Assembly (NCBI GenBank): GCA_029251165.1
Contig: JAQXDW010000074.1
Location: 294,462-358,461, forward strand
Reading direction: 5' to 3'
Length of the DNA stretch: 64,000 nt
Source of the DNA: Myxococcota bacterium
GTDB lineage: Bacteria; Myxococcota_A; UBA796
Shown: positions 24,763 to 33,378 of the stretch, piece by piece
Layout of the letters: every line of letters starts with the position of its first letter
How positions within the stretch are numbered: position 1 is the first letter of the stretch
Position numbers and translations under genes: made by a program
Notes under the pieces: model-generated
Databases searched by the model: none
The model's input: only the letters and a program-made list of their open reading frames with translations
Told to the model about the DNA's origin: nothing

Positions 24763-25819
24763 CGATTCCGACCAGGAAAAAACCCATGACCCGACTGACG
24801 CGAAGAAGCGTCAGTTTCGGGAAGAGGGAAAGGTTCCAAAGTCCCAGGAGGTCACCGGTGCGGTCGGCCTGCTTGTTGGCTTTGGGGTTCTTCTTCTGTA
24901 CAGCCCGAAGATGTCAAATGCGATGACGGAGCTGGCGGTGCTGTGCTGGTCGGGGAGCCCCGAGCAAAACATTCGCCACCTGTTTACGCTTGTCGGGACA
25001 GCCTTGGTCGCGGTCCTCTCGGTGCCTCTCGGGGTGATGTGGCTGGGCTCGGCAGTGGTCGGGCTCGTCCAGAGTCGGATGATCATCCCAAAGGAACCGC
25101 TGAAGCTGGACTGGGATCGAATCAATCCGATCAGTCAGTTCAAAGAAAAGTTCATGACTCCGGCGCCGCTCGTCGAGCTGGTCAAGGGGCTGCTGAAGAT
25201 CGGACTGGTCGGTGCCTCGGTGTGGATGGGCATCAGCCCCAAGCTGCCGCTCCTGGTGTCTCTGACGCACCAGGAACCCATCGTTCTGCTGACGACCCTC
25301 CACGACCTGGCCTGGCTCGTTCTCATACGAGCGATGCCTGTTGCTGCTGCGATCGCGGTCTTGGACTACAGCTACCAAGTCTGGCGGATGAACGAGAAGA
25401 TGATGATGTCCTTGGAGGAGATCAAGCAGGATCAGAAGAACACTGAAGGAGATCCTCAGTTCAAAGCCGCTCGTCGTCGACGTCAGATGGAGCTCGCTCA
25501 CAGCGTCGCCTCCATTTCCTCCGTGCAAGAGGCTGATGTCCTCCTCGTCAACCCAACCCACTACGCCATCGCGCTTCGATACCGCAAGGAAGAGGCACCT
25601 GCTCCCGTCGTGCTGGCCAAGGGACTCGACGCCATCGCGCTGAAGATGCAGGCTGAGGCTCGTCGCCACGACGTCCCACGCGTCGAGAACAAGCTGCTGG
25701 CCCGAGCCTTGTATGCCCAGGCAGAGACCGGGCAGATGATCCCCGAGGACCTCTACGCGGCCGTCGCGGAGATCCTCGCGATCATCTACCAGAAGCGGGC
25801 AGCCCGGCGTCAGCAGTGA
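24755..25819 (+). CDS. flhB: Flagellar export switch protein FlhB
   Basis: A 354-residue gate protein that switches substrate class. ATG 24755 follows GGAGG at 24745-24749. The start SDQEKTHDPTDAKKRQFREE matches the family (EkTEePTpkklrdAReeG). Four membrane helices follow. The cytoplasmic domain carries the autocleavage motif NPTH at residues 266-269 in VNPTHYAIALRY. flhA, flhF and flhG, which often come next, are not here. The 3' end overlaps a converging gene by 38 bases. Confidence 0.96.
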   Translation: MADDSDQEKTHDPTDAKKRQFREEGKVPKSQEVTGAVGLLVGFGVLLLYSPKMSNAMTELAVLCWSGSPEQNIRHLFTLVGTALVAVLSVPLGVMWLGSAVVGLVQSRMIIPKEPLKLDWDRINPISQFKEKFMTPAPLVELVKGLLKIGLVGASVWMGISPKLPLLVSLTHQEPIVLLTTLHDLAWLVLIRAMPVAAAIAVLDYSYQVWRMNEKMMMSLEEIKQDQKNTEGDPQFKAARRRRQMELAHSVASISSVQEADVLLVNPTHYAIALRYRKEEAPAPVVLAKGLDAIALKMQAEARRHDVPRVENKLLARALYAQAETGQMIPEDLYAAVAEILAIIYQKRAARRQQ

Positions 25820-26939
25820 CCGGAGTGCGGTCGAGGCGCTCCCACACCGGTCCAAACGCCTCTCCCCAGAGCACCACTCCCTGACCGACCGGGTTGTCTG
25901 CGGCGGCCTTTAGGCTGCGGTCGAGCTTCATTATCAGGAACGCCGCTCCGAGAGCCCGGTGTAGCTGCTGGTTCCAGGTCTGGTCTGAGAACGCCTGCGA
26001 AGCCAGCAGCGCAAAGCCGGAGGAGCTGGCGGAGGCATTGATGAAGGGAACGAGCGGACCGCTGTCGATGTCGACTGGTCCCTCGTAGCCTGAAGGCCAC
26101 TCCCGGGCGTAGCCCATCCCCAGCAGGCTGTCGCCGAGGCTGGCTTCGGCGAGAGCGTATTGTCTGTGGGCAAATTCGGGGTCGAGGAGCAGCATCCCGA
26201 CGGAGGTGAACCAGATGCTGCTGCCTTCTGGACCGTCCAATGGGCGACCTGTCATGTCGAATTCACTGAGCATCATGCCGGTGCCGCTGTGGGTGAGGCT
26301 GGACTTTACCGACGCAACAAACCGCTCCGTCAGCGCGCTGTGGTCGGCGTCGTTGGTGACCTCGTGCATGCGCAGTCCAATCATGGCCATGACGTGGCAG
26401 AACATCCAGCCCTCGTTGGGGTAGCTCTCGGCGATCGGAAGGTCTGAGGACCGTCCCAGGCTCTCGGTCACGAGGGAGGCTCGAGCATCCATTTCTTCCC
26501 CCCAGGCATCTCCGGAGACGAGTCGTCGAGCGCCGAGCATGACCAGGATCTCTCCGTCGACAAACAGGCTTCGACCCCCACCGAGAAATGGTGCGTGCTT
26601 GGCGTATGGCAGGAGGTACTCGCTCGGCCCATGAGCAGCCTCGGCGGCGAGCGTATCGGTGATGATTGCATCGAGCGTATCGAGTGCCCTGGGGACTTCC
26701 AGCGGATCTGCGAGGGCCCTCTCTGCAAGGGTCAGCGACAGGAAGGTGCGGGCCATGAAGTCCCACTCAGGATTGAGCGTCCGCATCTGAAGGTAGCGCT
26801 CTGGTGGGGCCTCCTCTGACCAGTCTTCGACCTGCTCTTCGTACCAGTCTTCGATGCTTGGCGTGGTTGCTGAGGCTGCCAGGAAACCGACGAGGGGAAT
26901 GGTGGTGAGGCTGAGTACGAGCTTCTTGATGGTGTTCAT
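25782..26939 (-). CDS. Exported protein of unknown function, all-helical barrel-like
   Basis: A 385-residue protein with a signal peptide (KKLVLSLTTIPLVGFLAASA). I do not recognise a named family. The chain is rich in aromatic and helical segments (PEWDFMARTFLSLTLAERAL, SYPNEGWMFCHVMAMIGLRM), and has the conserved-looking patches YPNEGW, REWPSGYEGP and DIDSGPLVPF. The overall look is of an (alpha/alpha) barrel, as found in glycoside-processing proteins and in linalool-dehydratase-like proteins, but catalytic residues cannot be assigned. The 3' end overlaps flhB tail to tail by 38 bases. The 5' end faces the dehydrogenase gene across 100 bases. Confidence 0.6.
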   Translation of the reverse strand: MNTIKKLVLSLTTIPLVGFLAASATTPSIEDWYEEQVEDWSEEAPPERYLQMRTLNPEWDFMARTFLSLTLAERALADPLEVPRALDTLDAIITDTLAAEAAHGPSEYLLPYAKHAPFLGGGRSLFVDGEILVMLGARRLVSGDAWGEEMDARASLVTESLGRSSDLPIAESYPNEGWMFCHVMAMIGLRMHEVTNDADHSALTERFVASVKSSLTHSGTGMMLSEFDMTGRPLDGPEGSSIWFTSVGMLLLDPEFAHRQYALAEASLGDSLLGMGYAREWPSGYEGPVDIDSGPLVPFINASASSSGFALLASQAFSDQTWNQQLHRALGAAFLIMKLDRSLKAAADNPVGQGVVLWGEAFGPVWERLDRTPVTADAGLPASGR

Positions 26940-27039
26940 GAGCAGAAGCTACCCACGGGACAGTGGAGAAGGGGGGGAGAGCGCCCCAGCCGTCGCGAGT
27001 CGGTGCTCAGCGGTCGGTGTGTCGGGATAGAAGGCGATC

Positions 27040-27984
27040 ATGCATGCCCTGATTCTCACCGACGATGGCCCACGGTTCACAACCGATTACCCCGAACCTG
27101 CCCTGACGGGAGAGGCCCGCATCCGGCTGTCGCTGGGCGGCATCTGTGCGACCGATCTGGAGCTCGTCTCTGGGTACATGGGCTTCACTGGAGTGCTGGG
27201 GCACGAGTGGGTCGGTGTGGTCGAGGAGGCCTCTGAGCCGGACCTTGTTGGGCGGCGCGTGGTCGGAGAGATCAATTGTCCCTGTCGGATCTGTGCGACC
27301 TGTCTCGCCGGTCGACCGACGCACTGTCCGCATCGCACCGTGCTGGGAATCGCGGGCCGCAACGGAGCCTTCGCTGAGCGCTTCAGCTTGCCGGTGGACA
27401 ACCTGTTCGTGGTGCCTGATGCGGTGCCGGACGAGGCTGCGGTGTTTGTTGAGCCCTTGGCAGCCGCGCTTCAGATCCTGGTGCAGGCCCACATCAAGCC
27501 GACCCAGCGGGTGGTTGTGCTGGGGCTCGGTCGTCTCGGGCAGCTGTGCGCCCGTGTGCTGGCCTTGAGCGGTGCGGAGGTGACAGGAGTGAGCCGGACG
27601 GAGGCCAAGCGCTCACTGCTGCCCAGCGGCATCGCGACGGCCCACCCCGACGACGTTGCGCCCGGTGCAGACGTCGTGGTGGACTGCACCGGCTCGGCTG
27701 CGGGCATGGCCCTGGCGGCTCGGCTGGTCCGTCCTGGAGGCCGCGTCGTGCTGAAGACGACGGTTCACGATCCGCTCCCGGTCAGCCCGACGATGTGGGT
27801 GATTGATGAGGTGACGGTGATCGGATCCCGCTGTGGTCCGTTTGGCCCCGCGCTGCGGCTGCTGGAGACCGGCGCGGTGGATCCCCGCCCGCTGATCACC
27901 GGCCGCGCGAGCCTGGAGGATGGGGTGGATGCCTTGACGGAAGCCGCGCGTCCCGGCTCGATCAAGGTGCTGCTGGAGCCGTGA
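27040..27984 (+). CDS. Zinc-dependent alcohol dehydrogenase (MDR family)
   Basis: A 314-residue medium-chain dehydrogenase/reductase. The catalytic-zinc region shows GGICATDLELVSGYMGFTG then GHEWVGVVEE (family GHExxG). The structural-zinc lobe has four cysteines in CPCRICATCLAGRPTHC, and the Rossmann fold has VVVLGLGRLGQLCARVLAL. FVEPLAAALQ matches the usual EPlacal. It is shorter than most relatives (about 340-350), mainly through compaction of the C-terminal part. It likely oxidises a polyol or alcohol with NAD(P)+, substrate unknown. The divergent neighbour is an exported protein. Confidence 0.85.
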   Translation: MHALILTDDGPRFTTDYPEPALTGEARIRLSLGGICATDLELVSGYMGFTGVLGHEWVGVVEEASEPDLVGRRVVGEINCPCRICATCLAGRPTHCPHRTVLGIAGRNGAFAERFSLPVDNLFVVPDAVPDEAAVFVEPLAAALQILVQAHIKPTQRVVVLGLGRLGQLCARVLALSGAEVTGVSRTEAKRSLLPSGIATAHPDDVAPGADVVVDCTGSAAGMALAARLVRPGGRVVLKTTVHDPLPVSPTMWVIDEVTVIGSRCGPFGPALRLLETGAVDPRPLITGRASLEDGVDALTEAARPGSIKVLLEP

Positions 27985-28052
27985 TGCCTTCGGTGTGCGT
28001 GACGAATGGTCGCAGAAGCGGCGTACACCCGTTCTTAGAAGGGCTGGCGTGC

Positions 28053-30329
28053 CTAAAAGGGCTGGGAGATCCGCACGTACAGCTGCAGTCCATTGGAGAG
28101 GGTGTCGTCGGTAGTCCAAGCCGGTCCGGCCAGCCAGATGCCGCCAAAGTTTGGATCGGCACCCACAATGTCAGCAACGAACCCGAGCCCCGCACTCCAG
28201 CCGGCCGCAGCGGTCCGGACACCGTCTCTGCTGCCGGTGCCGACATCTGCTCCCCCGGAGACCTGAACCTCTGAGACCCAGGCAAGCGGAATCGGAACCG
28301 AGACGTTGTGCAGCGCCAGCCATCGAAGCTCACCGGATGCGATGGCCCGGTCACTTCCCAAGAACGCGGCGGGTGGGAGTCCCTGGACACCACCGGAGCC
28401 ACCGAGGGACAGGAGGCGGTGCTCAACGTCGCCGCTCGCGAGGCCGCCGCGCACACGACCGACCGCCATGACCCGCCCACCGATTGGCTGCTGGGTGAGC
28501 AGTGTCATGACGGTGGAGCCCCAACGCTCGGTGCTCCCCGGCACAAGACCGCCGCTGATGGCTGCTGAGATGCGGTGCCCTGACCGAGACAGCGCGAGCC
28601 GCTCACGGGTGTCCCACGCTGTTCCGATGAATGCCTCTGCGACCACTGGGCTCCCGGTGACCGGGCGGAAGTCTGGATCGAGGACTGCGCTTCCGAGGCC
28701 GCCCCAGACGCGCAGAACCCGGTAGCGTCGGTCGACCAGCGGACCGAGGTAGCGGGTCGCGCGGACGCTGGTGCCGATGATGTTCTCCGGATCGGTGTAC
28801 GCCCCAAGGTCATAGCGCCACAGAGTGCTGTACTGCCGCCGAAGGCCGAGGTTTGCATAGGCGCTGAGACGGGCCGCTCGGATGTTGAGCTCGTAGGGAA
28901 AGAAGGAGACCACAGCGGTCCACCGCTCCGGCCAGCGGTCGTCAGAGCGGTCGGTCTGGTAGAGCCGGCGGTCGGGATCGAGCTGAACGGCACTGGGAGG
29001 GTAGGGCTGCTCGATGACCGCACGGTCTGAGCCTGGCCCCAGCAGGAGCCGACGCTCGACCTCATCGATGACCACCACCACTGGCTCCACCGGTGCATTG
29101 TCTTCTGCGATCCGATCCACGGTGACGCGCCAGTGGTCCTCAGAAAGCGCCTCGACGTCGACGGACATCTCCACCGGAGCCTGCCAGCCGAGCCAGTCCT
29201 TGAGAACTGCTGGTGGCACTCCGGCTGCGATGGTTGCCTCATGCAGGCTTCCACCAGCCAGCAGCCCGGTCGCGAGCCGGAGCGTTGTGCCTTCGCCGTA
29301 GAGGGCGTCGATCCGATGCATCAGGGCGCGCGATGGGATGTGTCGGTCGATGATCTCCTGGAGGTCATCGGCGAGGGGGTCACCAGGCCAGGTCTCGTTG
29401 AAGATCTCCGAGAAGAACGGCATCCGACCGTCGTAGAGGAGGTCGTCGATCTGGGGAATCCACGAGAACCAGCCAAGCAGCTCCTCTGGAGTGGGCTCTT
29501 CGTAGAGGCGATCCGCGATCGCAGCAGCCGCGAGATGGCGCTGCCAGCGCTCCGGGATCGGCAGCGCCGCCGAGAGCAGGCCGAGCCGCACCGCCTGGCT
29601 GTGGTAGCGCCAGAGGCCTCCAGTTGCTCGAAAAGCACGGTCTGACAAAAACAGCACGTCTGGCCCCGGGCGACACAGACGACGACGAGAGGGCGTGACC
29701 ACGACGAGCGCATCGGGTGCCATTGGCCCAGGCCAGGAGCCCTCCATCAGCACCGCCAGTCGCTCATCCAGTGCCGGCCTGGCGCGACTGTCGACGACCA
29801 CCAGCTCTCCCGCTTCGAGCGGCAGGCTGCGAATCTCTCCCCCTGGAATGGCAGAGATTGCCAGCCGCTCAGCCTGTCCTTGCCACTGAAGCTCGCTGGT
29901 GCCGTACGAGCCATTGAGGGTACCGACGGCGCCTTCTGGGAGGGTGAGGGTGACGTCCCAGTACGCATCCTCCAGCGCAGCACCACGGACTGGCTGAGGG
30001 TGCCAGAGACCGTTGAGGAACACCCCACGGCCCGGGACCAGCCCGCTGGCATCATAGCGACGGGGGAGGATCGCGTAGAAGCTGAGGCTGTCGGCGTGCT
30101 CGGTGATCTCTACCCAGCCCTGCTCTGGACTCCGCGGCCATGTCCGCAGCGCGACGGTGTCTGACGTGGGCTGCGGCAGCAGCGAGAGGGCATCGATGAA
30201 CCGAATTCCTTCGCCATCCGTGACACGAAGCTCACCTGTGATGGTCTGGAGATCATCCCGCAGGGTTGCGGTGAGTGTGATCGTCGGGGTGCCGGCGAGC
30301 GCAGCAGGCAGGAGAAAGAGCACGCTCAC
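28053..30329 (-). CDS. Exported protein with C-terminal Omp85-like beta-barrel
   Basis: A 758-residue protein starting at GTG 30329 with a signal peptide (MSVLFLLPAALAG). Residues about 15-430 are soluble; the order of a beta-rich N domain followed by a helical part recalls M1-type aminopeptidases, but no HExxH is present (the similar place reads WRYHSQAVRL), so any peptidase activity is unlikely. Residues about 440-758 look like an outer-membrane barrel. LLSLGGSGGVQGLPPAAFLG followed by IASGELRWLAL resembles the Omp85 motif LGG..xxRGy...GG..a..g..E.R, and the chain ends in F (VRISQPF), the usual barrel C terminus. It lies 8 bases after another barrel-like gene, so the two are probably coexpressed. 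Confidence 0.65.
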   Translation of the reverse strand: MSVLFLLPAALAGTPTITLTATLRDDLQTITGELRVTDGEGIRFIDALSLLPQPTSDTVALRTWPRSPEQGWVEITEHADSLSFYAILPRRYDASGLVPGRGVFLNGLWHPQPVRGAALEDAYWDVTLTLPEGAVGTLNGSYGTSELQWQGQAERLAISAIPGGEIRSLPLEAGELVVVDSRARPALDERLAVLMEGSWPGPMAPDALVVVTPSRRRLCRPGPDVLFLSDRAFRATGGLWRYHSQAVRLGLLSAALPIPERWQRHLAAAAIADRLYEEPTPEELLGWFSWIPQIDDLLYDGRMPFFSEIFNETWPGDPLADDLQEIIDRHIPSRALMHRIDALYGEGTTLRLATGLLAGGSLHEATIAAGVPPAVLKDWLGWQAPVEMSVDVEALSEDHWRVTVDRIAEDNAPVEPVVVVIDEVERRLLLGPGSDRAVIEQPYPPSAVQLDPDRRLYQTDRSDDRWPERWTAVVSFFPYELNIRAARLSAYANLGLRRQYSTLWRYDLGAYTDPENIIGTSVRATRYLGPLVDRRYRVLRVWGGLGSAVLDPDFRPVTGSPVVAEAFIGTAWDTRERLALSRSGHRISAAISGGLVPGSTERWGSTVMTLLTQQPIGGRVMAVGRVRGGLASGDVEHRLLSLGGSGGVQGLPPAAFLGSDRAIASGELRWLALHNVSVPIPLAWVSEVQVSGGADVGTGSRDGVRTAAAGWSAGLGFVADIVGADPNFGGIWLAGPAWTTDDTLSNGLQLYVRISQPF

Positions 30330-30337
30330 CGCGACCC

Positions 30338-31195
30338 TCAGTACGCGTAGCCCAGGCCCGCCGAGAGGGAAATGCCCGCGCTCGGAGAGATGGTGCTGCC
30401 CAACAAGAACTGGAAGTCGCCGGAGAGGAAGCGGGTGCCGAGGTGGAAGGCGATGGGCGCATAGCCTTCGGTGAAGGCGTCGCTGCTTGAGAAGCCGCTG
30501 ACTTCACCGATGCCAAACTCTTCCAGGGTGCTCTCATCGAGGCGCGGCGTGGCGCGGATGCGGTACATCCCGACCCCGAGGTATGGCGAGGCGCTCGCGG
30601 TGTTGATGCCCATCATGCGGCCGAACGCCCAGGTCTTGCCGACGACCAGAGAGGTGTCCATCACGCCAAGGGCGAGCTCGGGATTTCCGACGTAGCCGGC
30701 ATAGCCGACCTGGAGGGTGACGTCGGGCAGTGTCTTGTAGCCCTCAAGCAGCCCGACCCGACCCCAGCCGCCGAAGCGCGTCTGGCGAGAGAAGGCGATG
30801 TAGCCGAGCTGCGCGCCTGCCTCCAGAGACATCGGCAGTCCCTTCCGCACGGTCACCCCAGGTATCCACATCGCCCGGGAGGGATCGGCGTCCTGGTGTA
30901 CACGCTGCCATGGAGAGCCAGCGTTGGCTTCGAGGAAGCTGACCGAGCTGGTCATCGCGATGTCGAAGCCGTTGATGCCCAGAGTCTCGGCCGCACCGAG
31001 CGGGGTGTTGGCGATGGCCATGCCCGTCTGCTGGACGACCCGTGCATAAGCACTCTGGATGACGTCGGTCTGATCGTAGGACTCGCCCTTCCACATCCCG
31101 AGCTGAGAGACGGAGATGTCATCAGGCCAGGAGGCCTGGGCGGTGCCAACCCCGAGGGCGAGTACAGTCAGGGGGAGCGGGAGCAGCTTCTGCAT
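30338..31195 (-). CDS. Exported outer-membrane beta-barrel-like protein
   Basis: A 285-residue protein. I chose ATG 31195 because it gives a good signal peptide (MQKLLPLPLTVLALGVGTAQA); the frame is open 19 codons further upstream but into non-coding-looking sequence. After the signal the chain alternates glycine-rich amphipathic strands (AGAQLGYIAFSRQTRFGGWG, VTLQVGYAGYVGNPELALGV), ending AGISLSAGLGYAY, as in outer-membrane barrels. The family is not recognised. It lies 60 bases after moaA and just before the Omp85-like gene, so it may be at the end of the molybdenum-cofactor operon only by chance, or be cotranscribed. Confidence 0.65.
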   Translation of the reverse strand: MQKLLPLPLTVLALGVGTAQASWPDDISVSQLGMWKGESYDQTDVIQSAYARVVQQTGMAIANTPLGAAETLGINGFDIAMTSSVSFLEANAGSPWQRVHQDADPSRAMWIPGVTVRKGLPMSLEAGAQLGYIAFSRQTRFGGWGRVGLLEGYKTLPDVTLQVGYAGYVGNPELALGVMDTSLVVGKTWAFGRMMGINTASASPYLGVGMYRIRATPRLDESTLEEFGIGEVSGFSSSDAFTEGYAPIAFHLGTRFLSGDFQFLLGSTISPSAGISLSAGLGYAY

Positions 31196-31255
31196 GGACC
31201 TCTCGGCGGTGAAACCATCTGGCGCTGTGATGCTACTCCAAGATCCGACCAACCC

Positions 31256-32236
31256 TCAACCGCCGATGCCGGTCATCACGCCCTCGAACACCTCACCCCC
31301 GTCAACTTCGCAGTGGTGACCGTCCGGCTTGCCGAGCACCATCGTGCGAATGCTCGCTGCGAGTGCTGCGTCTGTGGCGCCTTTGCGGATGATGTCTCGG
31401 AGCGAGGGCGTGTCTTCATGGGCGAGACAGGTGCGGAGGTGACCGTCGACCATGAGCCGAAGGCGGTTGCAGGAGTCGCAGAACTTGTGTGAGAGCGGCG
31501 AGATGAACCCGATGTTCAGGCCGTTCTCTGCAATTCGCCATTCGCGAGATGGACCCCCGCCGATCTTGTCGGGGGTGCGGGTGAGCGTGTAGCGCGTGGC
31601 GAGTCGGCGCCTGACCTCAGCGGCGGGCACGCAGCGGTGCCAGCGTGCCTCGAACGGCATGTACTCGATAAACCGCAGCTGGAGGTCACCCTGGGCGGCC
31701 GCTGCGTACTCTACGAGGTCAAAGATCTCGTCGTCGTTCTCTCCTGCAAGGAGCACTGCGTTGAGCTTGATCGGGGTCAGTCCTGCGGTGCGAGCGGCCT
31801 CGATTCCAGCGAGCACCCGCTCGAGGTTGCCGTTCCGTGTCAGGGCCGCGAACCGATCGGGGCGGAGGGAGTCGATGGAGACATTGAGGCGCGTCAGGCC
31901 CGCCGCTGCGAGCGCTGGGGCGAGGCGGGGGAGGGTGTGGCCGTTGGTGGTCATCGCGAGGTCATCGATGCCTGGAGTGGCCTTGAGGGCAGCGATGAGC
32001 TGGGTGATGTCGGCGCGCATGGTCGGCTCCCCCCCGGTGAGCCGAACCTGCCGAATTCCGAGGTCCGCAAAGACCCGCACGATTCGAGCGATCTCTTCGT
32101 AGGTCAGAAGCTCCTTGCGGGGCACCCAGCTCATTCCCTCTGCGGGCATGCAGTACACACACCGGTAGTTGCAGCGATCGGTGACGCTGACACGCAGGTA
32201 GGTGTGGACGCGTCCGTATTTGTCCGTGAGCGCCAC
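31256..32236 (-). CDS. moaA: GTP 3',8-cyclase (MoaA), molybdenum cofactor step 1
   Basis: A 326-residue radical-SAM enzyme that converts GTP to the precursor of cyclic pyranopterin. The N-terminal cluster motif is RCNYRCVYCMP (CxxxCxxC). The C-terminal second cluster is formed by FCDSCNRLRLMVDGHLRTC. The protein ends in IGG, keeping the double glycine needed in this family. LTGGEPTMRADI and GLTRLNVSIDSLRPDRF are also typical. Start is GTG 32236, overlapping the mrp stop by one base. It is the only MoaA here; no moaC, moaD or moaE is in the window. Confidence 0.95.
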   Translation of the reverse strand: MALTDKYGRVHTYLRVSVTDRCNYRCVYCMPAEGMSWVPRKELLTYEEIARIVRVFADLGIRQVRLTGGEPTMRADITQLIAALKATPGIDDLAMTTNGHTLPRLAPALAAAGLTRLNVSIDSLRPDRFAALTRNGNLERVLAGIEAARTAGLTPIKLNAVLLAGENDDEIFDLVEYAAAAQGDLQLRFIEYMPFEARWHRCVPAAEVRRRLATRYTLTRTPDKIGGGPSREWRIAENGLNIGFISPLSHKFCDSCNRLRLMVDGHLRTCLAHEDTPSLRDIIRKGATDAALAASIRTMVLGKPDGHHCEVDGGEVFEGVMTGIGG

Positions 32237-33339
32237 TATTGGAGTGCCTTAGCGACGGCGCGCGCGATGACCTCGAAGGGGGCCTGGCTGCCGTCGTTCG
32301 CCAGCGCAGCAGGAGCACCAGCATCTCCTCCGGCACGAATTCGAGTGTCCAGCGGAACCTGAGCGATAAGCGGCACACCGTAGCGTGCGGCGGTGCGAGC
32401 GCCGCCGCCTTCGCCGAAGGGGTGGATACGATCGCCATCGGGAAGGGTCAGCCAGGACATGTTCTCGACGAGGCCGAGCAGCGGCACGTCGAGCTTCTTG
32501 AACATCTCGATCCCGCGCACCGCATCGAGGACTGCGACGTCCTGCGGGGTGGTCACGATGACCGCGCCGGACAGCTCGGTGGCCTGGATGAGGGTGAGCT
32601 GGGCATCCCCGGTGCCGGGGGGGAGGTCGATGATGAGGGCATCGAGGAGACCCCAATTGACCTGCTGGAGAAACTGGCGAACAAGACCCATGACCATCGG
32701 CCCCCGCCAGATAATCGGCTCATCCTCCGCCACCAGGAAGCCGACAGACATGCAGGCCACGCCGTAGGACTGGAGCGGGACGATGCGTCGGCTGTCATCG
32801 GCAATGGGCTTGCCGCTCACCTTCATCATCGTCGGAAGGCTCGGACCATAGACATCAGCATCCATCAGCCCGATCTTGAACCCCTGGCGGGCGAGGGCGA
32901 CCGCGAGGTTGGTGGCGACCGTCGACTTGCCGACGCCGCCTTTTCCCGATGCGACTGCGATGATGTGGCGGACGCCCTCGATGCGCTGCTTCTCGATCGG
33001 TCCGCCGTGGGCCTTCATGCCTGGCCCGGACATGCCCCGAACGGCGTCCTTCTTGGGCATCTGAACCTTGGGGGCTGGCGGCGGGGTGTTGACCAGAACC
33101 TGGCATGCGATCTGGCCGCCCCATCCTGCGGTGACGATGTGTCGAAGCAGGCCTGTGCGCATCCGCTCCCGATCGCTGTCGGAGTGCTTGTCGTCGCACT
33201 GGAGGGTGAACCGGAGGGTGTCGCCATCGAGCCGTGCATCTCGGATAATTCCAGCGCTCCAGATGCTGCGACCGGTGAGGGGGTCGCGGACCCGAGTGGC
33301 GGCGGGCTCAAGGACGGCGTTGGCTTCATGCTGAGACAT
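32236..33339 (-). CDS. mrp: Mrp/ApbC-type P-loop ATPase (iron-sulfur carrier family)
   Basis: A 367-residue protein with an N-terminal DUF59/MIP18-like part (residues 15-95) followed by a deviant Walker A, SGKGGVGKSTVATNLAVAL, and MDADVYGPSLPTMM. These are diagnostic of Mrp/NBP35 ATPases, which carry Fe-S clusters to apo-enzymes. The usual CxxC near the end, after VENMS, is missing: the chain reads ENMSWLTLPDGDRIHPFGEG. It sits between moaA and a MoaB-like gene, so a role in supplying clusters to MoaA or to a molybdoenzyme is a reasonable inference. Confidence 0.9.
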   Translation of the reverse strand: MSQHEANAVLEPAATRVRDPLTGRSIWSAGIIRDARLDGDTLRFTLQCDDKHSDSDRERMRTGLLRHIVTAGWGGQIACQVLVNTPPPAPKVQMPKKDAVRGMSGPGMKAHGGPIEKQRIEGVRHIIAVASGKGGVGKSTVATNLAVALARQGFKIGLMDADVYGPSLPTMMKVSGKPIADDSRRIVPLQSYGVACMSVGFLVAEDEPIIWRGPMVMGLVRQFLQQVNWGLLDALIIDLPPGTGDAQLTLIQATELSGAVIVTTPQDVAVLDAVRGIEMFKKLDVPLLGLVENMSWLTLPDGDRIHPFGEGGGARTAARYGVPLIAQVPLDTRIRAGGDAGAPAALANDGSQAPFEVIARAVAKALQ

Positions 33340-33378
33340 CAGGGTTCCTCGATACGTTGAAGAACCGCTCTAACCGGA

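Noticed and set aside
32239..33360. 373-codon open frame on the + strand
   Set aside because: Antisense of mrp. The - strand has the P-loop and operon overlaps; this frame has none of that.
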